A stretch of DNA of 64,000 bases from Occultella aeris (GCF_902703175.1 NZ_CACRYJ010000016.1:124001-188000); one strand, 5' to 3'. Positions 48,804 through 57,662 are shown, counted from the stretch's first letter. Numbers and translations are program-made. Notes: generated by a model from the sequence alone, not told the origin.

Positions 48804-50687
48804 ATGAACCTCTCACGACTCGTGCCGGCCTCAGGGAAGGTGCGTGCGGGCCTGATCATCGCGATCTTCTTCGTGCTGCTGGCCGCGTTCGGCCCGTTGC
48901 TCACGAGCTACTCGCCGCAGGCCAGCGGCACCGAGCTGCTCCAGCCGCCGTCCGGCACGCACTGGCTCGGCACCACCCAGACCGGTCAGGACGTCTTCGC
49001 CCAGTTCGTCTACGGCGCCCGCGTCTCGCTCGGCGTCGGGCTGGTCGCGGGGATCATCTCGCAGATCGTCTCGGTCCTCGTCGGCGTCATCGGGGGCTAC
49101 TTCCGGGGACTCTCCGATGATCTTCTGTACATCCTCACGGCCGTGTTCCTGGTCGTTCCGGGGATGCCGCTGCTGATCGTGCTGACCGGATATCTACCCT
49201 CGAGGGGGATGGTCTCGGTGGCGTTCGTCATCGCGATCACCTCCTGGGCCGGCTCGGCCCGCGTCCTGCGCGCCCAGACCATGTCGCTGCGGCGCCGCGA
49301 GTTCGTCGAGGCGGCCCGGGCCACCGGCGAGTCGCGCACGCGGATCGTCTTCTCCGAGATCATGCCGAACGCCCTGCCGCTGATCGCCTCAGGATTCTTG
49401 TTCTCCGTGATCGGTGCGGTCCTGGCCGAGGCCGGGCTGTCCTTCCTCGGCCTCGGCTCGCTGACGACCACGAGCTGGGGGTCGATGCTCTACTTCGCGC
49501 AGAGCGCGCAGGCGTTCCTGTACGGCGCCTGGTGGTGGTTCGTGCCGCCCGGGCTGGCCATCGCCGTCCTCGGGGCCGGCCTGGCGCTGATCAACTTCGG
49601 GATCGACGAGTACTCCAACCCACGGCTACGCACCGGCAAGAGCCGGGGCCGGGCGACGCGCACCAGCGGGCCGCACGCGGCCGCGCTCAGCACGGCGGGC
49701 GCCGCGGCGGCGGCCTCGGGCGTCGATGCGCCGGGCACGGCGCCGGTCCTGCACGAGGACGGCGTTGGCGAGGTGGCGGGCACCGAGCCTTCGGAGGGCG
49801 CCGCGGCGGCAGCGCAGCTCCGTCCTATCGACGTGGCCGGGGAACCGATCATCGAGGTCCGAAACCTCAAGGTCGACTACCCAGGCATCGACCGGGTGGT
49901 GCATGCCGTCGACGACGTCTCGATCACCCTGCACCGCGGTGAGATCCTCGGCCTCGCTGGGGAGTCCGGGAGCGGCAAGTCCACGCTCACCAACGCGATC
50001 ACCCGGCTGCTCCGCAACCCGGCGCAGGTGACCGGGGGATCCATCACCTACCACCGGACCCGCGCCCGTCCAGGTGGGTCGAGAGGCACCGACCCGGGCT
50101 CGGCGGAGTCCATCGATCTGCTCGGGCTCTCCACGGAGGAGCTGCGAGGCTACCGCTGGGACGAGATCGCCATCGTGTTCCAGAGTGCGATGAACGCGCT
50201 GAACGCCGTGACCAGCGTCGGGGCACAGTTCGACGACGTGCTCCGCGTGCACCGGCCGACCATGCCGGCCCGGGAGCGGGAGGCGCTGGCACGGACGATG
50301 CTGGAGAAGGTCGGCATCGACTCCGACCGCGTGTCCTCCTACCCGCACGAGCTCTCGGGTGGGATGAAGCAGCGCGTCGCCATCGCCATCGCGCTCGTGC
50401 TCGAGCCGGACGTGATCATCATGGACGAGCCGACCACGGCGCTGGACCTGCTGATCCAACGTGAGGTGCTCGACCAGGTGATGGCGCTGCGGGACGAGTA
50501 CGGCTTCGCGATCATCTTCACCACGCACGACCTGTCGTTGCTGCTCGAGGTCTCGGACAGCATCGCCGTGATGCAGCGTGGCCGGCTGGTCGAGTACGGC
50601 CCGGCGCTGGAGGTCTACGCCGAGCCTCGCCATCCGTACACGCAGGCCCTGCTGGCCTCGCTCGCTGACATGGGAGCCCTCGTATGA
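48804..50687 (+). CDS. DppC-DppD fusion: ABC permease joined to ATPase
   Basis: A protein of 627 residues. Residues 1-280 are a DppC-type permease with the loop EAARATGESRTRIVFSEIMPNALP. Residues about 280-345 form an Ala/Gly-rich linker (TSGPHAAALSTAGAAAAASG onward). Residues about 350-627 are a DppD-type ATPase with Walker A GESGSGKST, signature LSGGMKQRVAIAIAL and Walker B VIIMDEPTTALD. The fusion reads without any frame break and the linker composition argues against an artefact. Its stop overlaps the start of the second ATPase gene (ATGA). Confidence 0.9.
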   Translation: MNLSRLVPASGKVRAGLIIAIFFVLLAAFGPLLTSYSPQASGTELLQPPSGTHWLGTTQTGQDVFAQFVYGARVSLGVGLVAGIISQIVSVLVGVIGGYFRGLSDDLLYILTAVFLVVPGMPLLIVLTGYLPSRGMVSVAFVIAITSWAGSARVLRAQTMSLRRREFVEAARATGESRTRIVFSEIMPNALPLIASGFLFSVIGAVLAEAGLSFLGLGSLTTTSWGSMLYFAQSAQAFLYGAWWWFVPPGLAIAVLGAGLALINFGIDEYSNPRLRTGKSRGRATRTSGPHAAALSTAGAAAAASGVDAPGTAPVLHEDGVGEVAGTEPSEGAAAAAQLRPIDVAGEPIIEVRNLKVDYPGIDRVVHAVDDVSITLHRGEILGLAGESGSGKSTLTNAITRLLRNPAQVTGGSITYHRTRARPGGSRGTDPGSAESIDLLGLSTEELRGYRWDEIAIVFQSAMNALNAVTSVGAQFDDVLRVHRPTMPAREREALARTMLEKVGIDSDRVSSYPHELSGGMKQRVAIAIALVLEPDVIIMDEPTTALDLLIQREVLDQVMALRDEYGFAIIFTTHDLSLLLEVSDSIAVMQRGRLVEYGPALEVYAEPRHPYTQALLASLADMGALV

Positions 50688-51529
50688 GTACCGACTTCGT
50701 GAAAGCGTCCGAGCAGGGCCGCGTCGTCCTCGAGGCACGGAACCTGGTGAGGGACTTCCGCACCAACAAACGGGCGGGGGCGTTCGGCCGGGAGCAATTC
50801 CGCGCCGTGGACGACGTCTCACTGGAGCTGCGCGCCGGTCAGGTGACTGCCCTCGTGGGCCAGAGCGGCTCCGGCAAGAGCACCGTGGGCAGGCTCCTCG
50901 CGCAGCTGATGCCACTGACCTCCGGCGAGCTCCTCCTGAACGGTGAGCGCGTCTCGGCCACCCGTGGCCGGGCCTTCATCCGCTACACCGGGACCGTGCA
51001 GATGACCCTGCAGGATCCCTTCTCCTCGCTGAACCCGCTGCACCGGGTCAGCTACACCCTGGGCCGGGCCCTGCGGATCCACGGCGGTCCGATGAGCGCG
51101 GACGAGGTGGAGGAACGGAGCCTCGCGCTGCTCCGGAAGGTGGAGCTGGCCCCGGCGGAGCACTACCTGCACCGGTTCCCGCACGAGCTCTCCGGTGGCG
51201 AGCGGCAACGGATCTCGTTCGCTCGCGCGCTCGCGGCCGAACCGAAGGTGCTGCTCGCGGACGAACCCGTCTCGATGCTGGACGTGACGATCCGCAAGGG
51301 GATGCTCGATCTCCTGGATCAGCTACGCCGGACCGAGGAGCTCGCGGTCCTGTACATCACCCATGACCTGGGCTCGGCCCGTGCGTACTCCGCTCAGACC
51401 CTCGTGATGTACCACGGCAAGGTCGTCGAGCGTGGGTCGAGCGAACAGGTGATCGACTCGCCCGCCCACGAGTACACGCAGCGCCTCCTGGCCGCCGCGC
51501 CGAACCCCCGACGGCGTCTGGCCGGGTGA
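50684..51529 (+). CDS. DppF-type ABC transporter ATP-binding protein
   Basis: A protein of 281 residues. Walker A is GQSGSGKST (about 66-74), the Q-loop reads MTLQDPFSSLNPLH, the signature LSGGERQRISFARAL and Walker B KVLLADEPVSMLD, with Ser where Thr is usual in this class. It completes a five-part importer whose four polypeptides are encoded together. It is the last rightward gene of the operon that begins with namZ and converges with nagZ. Confidence 0.94.
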   Translation: MSTDFVKASEQGRVVLEARNLVRDFRTNKRAGAFGREQFRAVDDVSLELRAGQVTALVGQSGSGKSTVGRLLAQLMPLTSGELLLNGERVSATRGRAFIRYTGTVQMTLQDPFSSLNPLHRVSYTLGRALRIHGGPMSADEVEERSLALLRKVELAPAEHYLHRFPHELSGGERQRISFARALAAEPKVLLADEPVSMLDVTIRKGMLDLLDQLRRTEELAVLYITHDLGSARAYSAQTLVMYHGKVVERGSSEQVIDSPAHEYTQRLLAAAPNPRRRLAG

Positions 51530-51552
51530 GGCCACCGGTGGCGGGCTCACCC
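51524..51552. terminator. Hairpin between convergent dppF-type and nagZ genes
   Basis: GGGTGAG and CTCACCC form an outer stem around the palindromic GCCACCGGTGGC. The structure includes both stop codons and could end transcription in both directions. Confidence 0.5.
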
Positions 51553-53097
51553 CATCAGGAGGTCGGCCACGGCGGACGCGCTCACGGCGCTCGAGCCGTG
51601 CGTGGTGACCAGCCGGGGCAGGTCCACCCCGAGGTCTCCGGGCCAGCCCAGGCGGACCACCACGGTGCCCGGGTGCCAGGCGAGCACGTCGGTGAGCGCG
51701 TGCCGCTCCGCGACGGCGATGTGCGGCTGGTCCACCACCAGCACGACCTCGCCCAGCGGGTCCGCGCGCATCAGCTCGGCGGTCCCTTCGGCATCGAACC
51801 GATGGTGGCTGATCGTCCGGCGCGCGGCCAGCGCCCGACCCACCAGGTCGGCCTCCCGCCCCGCGGCGCGGTTGCGCAGCACCCTGGCGTCGATCACGGT
51901 GACCGGCACGTCCGCGCGGAGCCGGACGTCGCCGCGGACGTCGCAGGCGTGCGCGGCCACCCGCGCCGCGGTGGCGTCCGGGGCGTCCGGCGCGGCGGTC
52001 GAGGTGCCGGGTGCCGGGGCGAGCGGTGCCCGCGAACTGTCCGGGCTACCACTCGTGCGGAGTGCGGTGACCCAGGTGCGGAGCGCGGCGATCCGCTCGG
52101 CCGCCTCCTCGAGGCGCTCCGCGCGCAGCGATCCCGAGCGGAGTGCGTCGACGACGGCGGTGTGCACCTGCCGGTAGGCGGACTCGTCCGGTTGCGGGTT
52201 CTCGGGCGTGCGCGGGTCCGCGCCCTGATTGCCGAGACAGACGAGGTCCACCCCGGCGGCGAGCGCTGCGACCGCACCCGGCCCGAGTCCGAGGGTGCTC
52301 GCGATGGCCTCCATCTCGACGGCATCGGAGATGATCAGCCCGTCGAAGCCCATCTCGCGCAGCATCGACAGCGCCCGCGGGTTCACGGTCGCAGGTTCCG
52401 GACCGAGGACCGGCACGATGATGTGCGCGGTCAGCACGGACCGGACACCGGCCTCGATCGCGGCTCGGAACGGGGCGAGGTGGATCTGCTCGAGTTCGTC
52501 GGCGCTCACCTCCATCCTGCTGACGGCGAGATGGGAGTCCGTGGTGGTGTCGCCGTGGCCGGGGAAGTGCTTCGCGCAGGCCGCGGTTCCCGCGCGCTGC
52601 AGTCCGCGCACGTAGGCGGCGGTGTGCCGCGCCACCAACTCGGGATCGGCGCCGAACGAGCGACTGCCGATGACGGGATTCGCGGGGTTGTTGTTCACGT
52701 CGGCGACGGGGGCCAGGTCGATGGTGATGCCGTGGCGCGCGAGCTCGGCACCGATCTGCTCGGCGACCGTCTCCGTGTCCGCAGCCACGTCGTGGCGGCC
52801 CAGTGCCGCATGGCCGGGGCTGGGCGAGCCGTGCCGGGCGTGCAGCCGCGTCACCAGGCCACCCTCCTCGTCGACGCCGACGAGGCTGCCACCCGTGCCG
52901 TCCAGCTCGCCGACGAGGCGGGACACCTGGCCGGCGTCGTCGGGGTCGATGTTGTGCGCGAACAGCAGGGCCCCTGGTGCTCCGGCGTCGCGCGCGCGCA
53001 GCAGCCAGTCGGGCGCTCGCGTGCCGGCGAAGCCGGGCCACAACACGGCATGGGCGAGGGATTCGAGCGAGCGGTCGGCGCCGCGGTCATGGACCAT
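51547..53097 (-). CDS. nagZ: GH3 beta-N-acetylglucosaminidase NagZ
   Basis: A protein of 516 residues from ATG 53097. The NagZ signature KHFPGHGDTTTDSHLAV (about residue 185-201) contains the His-Asp acid/base dyad, and the nucleophile Asp is in GLIISDAVEMEAI. A C-terminal domain (about 350-516) follows, as in Bacillus NagZ. NagZ removes GlcNAc from GlcNAc-MurNAc-peptides. No signal peptide, unlike the Bacillus enzyme. A CACGAT hexamer six bases before the ATG suggests a leaderless transcript; TTG 53115 is the alternative start. It shares a regulatory region with murQ. Confidence 0.9.
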   Translation of the reverse strand: MVHDRGADRSLESLAHAVLWPGFAGTRAPDWLLRARDAGAPGALLFAHNIDPDDAGQVSRLVGELDGTGGSLVGVDEEGGLVTRLHARHGSPSPGHAALGRHDVAADTETVAEQIGAELARHGITIDLAPVADVNNNPANPVIGSRSFGADPELVARHTAAYVRGLQRAGTAACAKHFPGHGDTTTDSHLAVSRMEVSADELEQIHLAPFRAAIEAGVRSVLTAHIIVPVLGPEPATVNPRALSMLREMGFDGLIISDAVEMEAIASTLGLGPGAVAALAAGVDLVCLGNQGADPRTPENPQPDESAYRQVHTAVVDALRSGSLRAERLEEAAERIAALRTWVTALRTSGSPDSSRAPLAPAPGTSTAAPDAPDATAARVAAHACDVRGDVRLRADVPVTVIDARVLRNRAAGREADLVGRALAARRTISHHRFDAEGTAELMRADPLGEVVLVVDQPHIAVAERHALTDVLAWHPGTVVVRLGWPGDLGVDLPRLVTTHGSSAVSASAVADLLMG

Positions 53098-53103
53098 GTG
53101 CCC

Positions 53104-53151
53104 ATCGTGGGTCAATCATTGGCGTACTTCAAGTAGAAGACGTCAATCATT
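53104..53151. promoter_or_regulatory. Divergent nagZ-murQ regulatory region with repeated GTCAATCATT
   Basis: On the minus strand TTGAAG (53132-53127), a 17-base spacer and CACGAT (53109-53104) precede nagZ. GTCAATCATT occurs within that spacer (53111-53120) and again 31 bases away (53142-53151). For murQ, TTTTCA (53150-53155) and TGTACT (53173-53178) with 17 bases spacing are candidate elements just after the second copy. The repeats are candidate sites for the RpiR-type regulator at 55.3 kb. Confidence 0.5.
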
Positions 53152-53209
53152 TTCATCGAGCGATATTGCTGGTGTACTGGAACCGTTTGATTCTGGAAAG
53201 AAGAGGTAC

Positions 53210-54139
53210 ATGGTGGCTGACTCCCAACCGGTGGCGGGCGAGCGGACCGACCTGCTCGAGACCGAGCGGATCGACGAACGGTACCGGCGGCTTGACGCGA
53301 TCCCGACGCTGGACGCGCTCCGGGCGATGAACGAGGCCGAGGCCGGGGTGCCGCTCGCGGTGCGGGCCGTGTTGCCGCAGGTAGCTGCCGTCGTGGAGGC
53401 CGTAGCGGCCCGGATGGAGTCGGGCGGGCGGCTGATCTACCTCGGGGCCGGCACCTCGGGGCGGTTGGGAGTGGTGGACGCCTCGGAGTGTCCGCCCACG
53501 TTCCACACCGATCCAGGGCAGGTCCTGGGCGTGATCGCGGGCGGGCGCGGTGCCATGTTCGAGTCCGTCGAGGGTGCGGAGGACTCTGCCGAGCTCGGCG
53601 CCGAGGAGATCGCCGGGCTCCGGGTGACCGCGGCCGACACGGTCGTCGGGATCGCCGCCAGCGGTCGCACCCCCTACGTGCTCGGCGGGGTCCGCGCGGC
53701 CCGCGCCGCCGGCGCCCTGACCGTCGGCCTGGCCTGCAACAGCGCCTCCGAGCTCGGGTCCGCCGTGGACCTGCCGATCGAGATCGAGGTGGGCCCGGAG
53801 GTACTCGCCGGATCCACCCGGCTGAAGGCGGGCTCCGCCACGAAGCAGGTTCTGAACATGATCTCCACCGGCGTGATGATCAGGCTCGGCAAGACCTACG
53901 GGAACCTGATGGTCGATCTGTCCGTGAGCAACGTGAAGCTCCGGGAGCGGGCCGAACGGCTGGTCGCGACCATCACGGGGGCGAACCCACGCGCCGCGGC
54001 GCAGGCTCTGACCGACTCCGGTCAACGGGTCCCGGTCGCCGCGATCATGGTGGCGCGTGGCCTGGACCGGGCCGCGGCCGAAGGGCTGCTCGCCGAGGCC
54101 GGCGGCCGGCTCGGTGGCGTCCTGGACGCTCAGGCCTGA
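53210..54139 (+). CDS. murQ: N-acetylmuramic acid 6-phosphate etherase
   Basis: A protein of 309 residues from ATG 53210 with AAGAGG just upstream (GTG 53213 also possible). The N-terminus ERIDERYRRLDAIPTLDALRAMNEAE and the SIS-fold stretch LIYLGAGTSGRLGVVDASECPPTF are diagnostic for MurQ; the Glu in DASECPPT is catalytic. LKAGSATKQVLNMISTG is also conserved. It cleaves the lactyl ether of MurNAc 6-phosphate to GlcNAc 6-phosphate and D-lactate. It stands alone rightward, ending with a ten-base overlap with the AmiE-like gene. Confidence 0.96.
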   Translation: MVADSQPVAGERTDLLETERIDERYRRLDAIPTLDALRAMNEAEAGVPLAVRAVLPQVAAVVEAVAARMESGGRLIYLGAGTSGRLGVVDASECPPTFHTDPGQVLGVIAGGRGAMFESVEGAEDSAELGAEEIAGLRVTAADTVVGIAASGRTPYVLGGVRAARAAGALTVGLACNSASELGSAVDLPIEIEVGPEVLAGSTRLKAGSATKQVLNMISTGVMIRLGKTYGNLMVDLSVSNVKLRERAERLVATITGANPRAAAQALTDSGQRVPVAAIMVARGLDRAAAEGLLAEAGGRLGGVLDAQA

Positions 54140-55269
54140 GCCGCGTGCTCCCGGGCCAGTCCGGTGACGGCGCGCCGCAGCGGACCGGCGTCGAACGCGG
54201 TCCGCACCGGGTGCACGCGGTTGGTCAGCAGGACCACCGTCACGTCCGCCTCGGTGTCGATCACCAGCGACGTTCCGGTGAACCCGGTGTGCCCGATCAC
54301 AGCCGGGTCACCGGTGCCCATGAACGTGGCATCGCCGAGGCGCATGCCGAGCGCCTGCCCGTATCCCACCCGGTCCCGTTCGGCCGTGGGGAGCACGTCC
54401 CTGCGCACGAGCGTCCGGGTGTCCTCGCCCAGCAGCCCCGGCCCGTCGGCGCGGAGCGCGGCGGCGAACCGGATCAGATCCGGCCCGGTGCTGAACACCC
54501 CGGCGTTCCCGGAGCCGCCCAGGCTCCAGGCGGCCTCGTCATGGACGGTGCCGCACACGAGGCCGCGATCTGGGACGGACTGGTACTCGGTCGGCACCAC
54601 CCGGTCGCCCGCGCCGGTGGGGTCGTAGCCGGTACTCGTCATCGCCAGCGGCCCGGTGACGGCGTCCGTGAGGAGGGCGGGCAACCCTCGCCCGGTCAGG
54701 CGCTCGAGGAGGAGGCCGAGCACCATGAAGCCCACGCACGAGTAGGCGTGGGCCGAGCCCGGTTCGGAGCGCAGCTCGGTGCTCAGGACGTGCCGGGCGC
54801 GGTCATCGCGGCTGCCGGGCACCTCCCACAGGCGCAGCACCGGCGGGAGGCCGGACGTGTGGGTGAGCAGGTGCCGGGCACTGACCCGCTCGTGAGCCCG
54901 GTCGACGGCGAACTCAGGGAGGTGATCGGCCACCGGTCGGTCGAGGTCGAGGACTCCGGCGTCCACCTGGACCAGGGCGGTGACCGTGGTCAGGATCTTC
55001 GTCAGGGACGCGATGTCGAACACCGGGTCCGCGGGCAACGGGCGCCGCTGCGCCGTCGGGAGCAGTGCGCCGTCGGCGGCGAACAGCGTGGCGGACCCGG
55101 ACCGGGCGTGGGCGATCACCCGCCCGCCGTGGGCGATCAACGCCTCTGCCCCGGCGGTGCCCGGAACGGGGTCGGCTGACCGGACCGGGGCTGAGCCGGC
55201 GGCGGCACTGCGGGTGGCCGAGTCCAGCAACTCCTGCAGGTTTCGGCCGATCACGGAGTCGGAGGACAT
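54130..55269 (-). CDS. Beta-lactamase-fold serine hydrolase, AmiE-like (candidate MurNAc-L-Ala amidase)
   Basis: A protein of 379 residues. The S-x-x-K motif is FDIASLTKILT (about 90-100), the Y-x-N position is AYSCVGF with Cys instead of Asn, and HTGFTG stands for the K-T-G strand. LLTHTSGLP is typical of class C-like esterases. Bacillus AmiE (YbbE) belongs to this fold and is encoded with NagZ, NamZ and MurQ, where it cleaves the MurNAc-L-Ala bond; the same neighbourhood here suggests that function. No signal peptide, so cytoplasmic. It starts four bases after the RpiR-type gene and is probably coupled to it. Confidence 0.82.
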   Translation of the reverse strand: MSSDSVIGRNLQELLDSATRSAAAGSAPVRSADPVPGTAGAEALIAHGGRVIAHARSGSATLFAADGALLPTAQRRPLPADPVFDIASLTKILTTVTALVQVDAGVLDLDRPVADHLPEFAVDRAHERVSARHLLTHTSGLPPVLRLWEVPGSRDDRARHVLSTELRSEPGSAHAYSCVGFMVLGLLLERLTGRGLPALLTDAVTGPLAMTSTGYDPTGAGDRVVPTEYQSVPDRGLVCGTVHDEAAWSLGGSGNAGVFSTGPDLIRFAAALRADGPGLLGEDTRTLVRRDVLPTAERDRVGYGQALGMRLGDATFMGTGDPAVIGHTGFTGTSLVIDTEADVTVVLLTNRVHPVRTAFDAGPLRRAVTGLAREHAAQA

Positions 55270-55272
55270 GGC

Positions 55273-56136
55273 TCAGCTGTCACGGAACTGGGCGACGGCG
55301 TCGTGGGTGTCGCGCAGGGCGTCGACCGTCTCGGTCATCCGGCGCTGGGCGACCGCGACGAAGATGCAGTCCACGATCAGCAGCTGCGCGGTCCGGGAGG
55401 CCATCGCACCGGAGCGGAACGGTGACTCCCGGACCGCGGTGCGGAGCACGAGGTCGGCCGCTCCGGCAACGGGTGAGCCGGCGGCGTTGGTGATCGCCAC
55501 CGCAGTCACCCCGCGTTCGCGCGCGGCCTCGAGGAACCGCACCACCTCCGCCGTCGTGCCGCGGTGGGAGAACCCGACCGCCACGTCGCCGGCGCCCATC
55601 AGGCCGAGCGAGGTGACGGCGTCGTGCCCGTCGGCGAACGAGTAGGCCACCCGGCCGATGCGGAACAGCTTGCGGTGCAGGTCGGCGGCGCTCCAGCCGC
55701 TCGCGCTGACGCCGTAGACCGAGATCCGGGCGGCGGCGTCGATGGCGTCGACCACCCTGCCGAGCTCGGCGATGTCCAGGCTGTTGATGGTCTCCTCGAT
55801 GCCGAGGTTCTCGGTGAACCCGATGCTCGCCACGACCTCCTCCAGCGTGCTGCCGGCGGAGATGTCCGAACCGTAGGTCGCTGCCGCGGGGGACCGCCGG
55901 GCGCCCTCGCGGCCGACCTCGGTCGCCAGGGCGAGCCTCAACTGGACGTACCCGGCGAGGCCCAGCGACCGGCAGAAGCGCACGATCGTGGTCTCCGACG
56001 TGGCGCACTTGCGCGCCAGCTCCGAGATCGTTTCCTCCAGGACCAGGCTCGGGTCGGCCAGGATCGCATCCGCGACGCGGCGCATCGACGGGGCGAGGGT
56101 GTCGCGCTTCGCCTGGATCTGGGACTGGATGCTCAC
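55273..56136 (-). CDS. RpiR/MurR-type transcriptional regulator
   Basis: A protein of 287 residues from GTG 56136 with GAAGGG five bases upstream. The N-terminal HTH_6 domain reads LAPSMRRVADAILADPSLVLEETISELARKCATSETTIVRFCRSLG; the C-terminal SIS domain (about 130-260) has ISVYGVSASGWSAADLHRKLFRIG and GVTAVAITNAAGSP. The SIS domain of MurR binds MurNAc 6-phosphate, which fits the presence of murQ. It is first in a leftward two-gene unit with the AmiE-like hydrolase. Confidence 0.92.
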   Translation of the reverse strand: MSIQSQIQAKRDTLAPSMRRVADAILADPSLVLEETISELARKCATSETTIVRFCRSLGLAGYVQLRLALATEVGREGARRSPAAATYGSDISAGSTLEEVVASIGFTENLGIEETINSLDIAELGRVVDAIDAAARISVYGVSASGWSAADLHRKLFRIGRVAYSFADGHDAVTSLGLMGAGDVAVGFSHRGTTAEVVRFLEAARERGVTAVAITNAAGSPVAGAADLVLRTAVRESPFRSGAMASRTAQLLIVDCIFVAVAQRRMTETVDALRDTHDAVAQFRDS

Positions 56137-56203
56137 ATGGGCCCTTCGTCGACGTTCCGGTGGACCGTGGCCGGGCGGCGATCCCACAGTGCCCGCTCCG
56201 AAC

Positions 56204-56217
56204 GGAAACATTTTACC
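56204..56217. promoter_or_regulatory. Imperfect palindrome upstream of the RpiR-type gene
   Basis: GGAAACATTTTACC reads GGNAANATNTTNCC on both strands and overlaps a minus-strand TAAAAT (56215-56210) that may be the -10. It lies 68 bases before the regulator start and is a candidate autoregulatory site. No convincing -35 was found. Confidence 0.4.
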
Positions 56218-56303
56218 GAGACCGAACCGATCCGGGTGCTCGTTTGCCACGGGCAGGGCGGCGAGGGGGTGGTCGGGCCGCCTGATCGCGGGGGCAACCG
56301 CTC

Positions 56304-56315
56304 TGAAACGATACA
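56304..56315 (+). promoter_or_regulatory. LacI-type operator before the 2-hydroxyacid oxidase gene
   Basis: TGAAACGATACA fits the pattern TGNANCGNTNCA. Related sites lie at 60638, 61762 and 63684. It sits 79 bases before the start codon of the oxidase gene. Confidence 0.62.
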
Positions 56316-56393
56316 ATCGAGTGTCGTGTCCGCTACCATCGCGGGGGTGGCGGACGGCCGCCCCCGCGTGATGAGACTGGAGAGTTCCCCCCG

Positions 56394-57662
56394 ATGGTTC
56401 AGCGTCGAATCCCGAAGGTGCGCGACCTCGCGCCGCTGATGCAGTTCAAGGCACCGGAGCTGAACGGTCGCAAACGCCGCCTCGACGCCGCCCTCAACGT
56501 CGAGGACCTGCGCACGATCGCCAAGCGGCGTACCCCGAAGGCCGCGTTCGACTACACCGAGGGCGCCGCCGAGAAGGAGCTGTCCCTGGCCCGTGCCCGC
56601 CAGGCGTTCGAGGACATCGAGTTCCACCCGGCGATCCTGCGGGACGTGTCCGCCGTGGACACCTCGGCGACCGTGCTCGGCGGCCCGGTGGCGCTGCCGT
56701 TCGGGATCGCGCCCACCGGGTTCACCCGGATGATGCAGACCGAGGGCGAGGTCGCCGGTGCCGGTGCGGCCGGCGCCGCCGGGATCCCGTTCTCGCTGTC
56801 GACCATGGGTACCGCGTCCATCGAGGACGTCGCCGCCGCGAACCCCGGTGGGCGGAACTGGTTCCAGCTGTACATGTGGAAGGACCGGGACCGGTCGATG
56901 GCCCTGGTGGACCGGGCCGCGAAGGCCGGGTTCGACACGCTCCTGGTCACCGTCGACGTGCCCGTCGCCGGTGCCCGGTTGCGGGACACCCGCAACGGCA
57001 TGACGATCCCACCCTCCCTCACGCCGAAGACCGTGATCAACGCCATCCCGCGGCCGCAGTGGTGGATCGACTTCCTCACCACCGAGCCGCTCGCGTTCGC
57101 GTCCCTCGACCGCTGGTCCGGCACCGTCGCAGACCTGCTGAACACGATGTTCGACCCGACCGTGGACTTCGACGACCTGCGCTGGGTCTCCGAACAGTGG
57201 CCCGGAAAGGTCGTGGTCAAGGGGATCCAGACCCTCGAGGACGCCAGGCGCGTCGCGGACCTCGGCGTGGACGGGATCGTGCTGTCCAACCACGGCGGCC
57301 GCCAGCTCGACCGGGCCCCGATCCCGTTCCACCTGCTGCCGGAGGTGGCCCGCGAGCTCGGGAACGACCTCGAGATCGTGCTGGACACCGGCATCATGAG
57401 CGGGGCGGACGTCGTCGCCGCGATCGCCCTCGGCGCCGACTTCACGCTCGTCGGCCGCGCCTACCTGTACGGCCTGATGGCCGGCGGCCGCGAGGGCGTG
57501 GACCGGATGATCGCCATCCTCACGGCGGAGATCACCCGGACCATGCGCCTGCTCGGGGTCGCCTCGCTCGATGAGCTCGGGCCACAGCACGTGACCCAGC
57601 TGAGCCGGCTCGCACCGCTGCAGCGGTCGGCCCGCGCCGAGAGCGAGCGCCCGGTCGGCTGA
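56394..57662 (+). CDS. FMN-dependent alpha-hydroxyacid oxidase/dehydrogenase (LldD-like)
   Basis: A protein of 422 residues with GGAGAG nine bases before the [35 protein letters not shown] and [37 protein letters not shown] are hallmark regions; the catalytic His lies in SNHGGRQLD (about 301) with the substrate Arg following. Members oxidise L-lactate, glycolate or mandelate. The adjoining muropeptide genes release D-lactate, but the LacI-type operator ties this gene to the sugar-acid cluster on its right, so the substrate is open. Confidence 0.9.
   Translation: MVQRRIPKVRDLAPLMQFKAPELNGRKRRLDAALNVEDLRTIAKRRTPKAAFDYTEGAAEKELSLARARQAFEDIEFHPAILRDVSAVDTSATVLGGPVALPFGIAPTGFTRMMQTEGEVAGAGAAGAAGIPFSLSTMGTASIEDVAAANPGGRNWFQLYMWKDRDRSMALVDRAAKAGFDTLLVTVDVPVAGARLRDTRNGMTIPPSLTPKTVINAIPRPQWWIDFLTTEPLAFASLDRWSGTVADLLNTMFDPTVDFDDLRWVSEQWPGKVVVKGIQTLEDARRVADLGVDGIVLSNHGGRQLDRAPIPFHLLPEVARELGNDLEIVLDTGIMSGADVVAAIALGADFTLVGRAYLYGLMAGGREGVDRMIAILTAEITRTMRLLGVASLDELGPQHVTQLSRLAPLQRSARAESERPVG

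Noticed and set aside
49640-49850. Possible frameshift or assembly error joining dppC and dppD
   Set aside because: The frame is continuous, the linker has coding-type composition, and no start codon with a ribosome site precedes the ATPase part.
47637-50687. Frame of 1016 codons suggesting a triple fusion of binding protein, permease and ATPase
   Set aside because: Codons before 48804 read the dppB-type gene in a wrong frame. Only the dppC-dppD part (48804-50687) is a real fusion.
53098-53115. TTG 53115 as the nagZ start
   Set aside because: It would put the start inside the spacer between the predicted -35 and -10. ATG 53097 fits the promoter and the family N-terminus.
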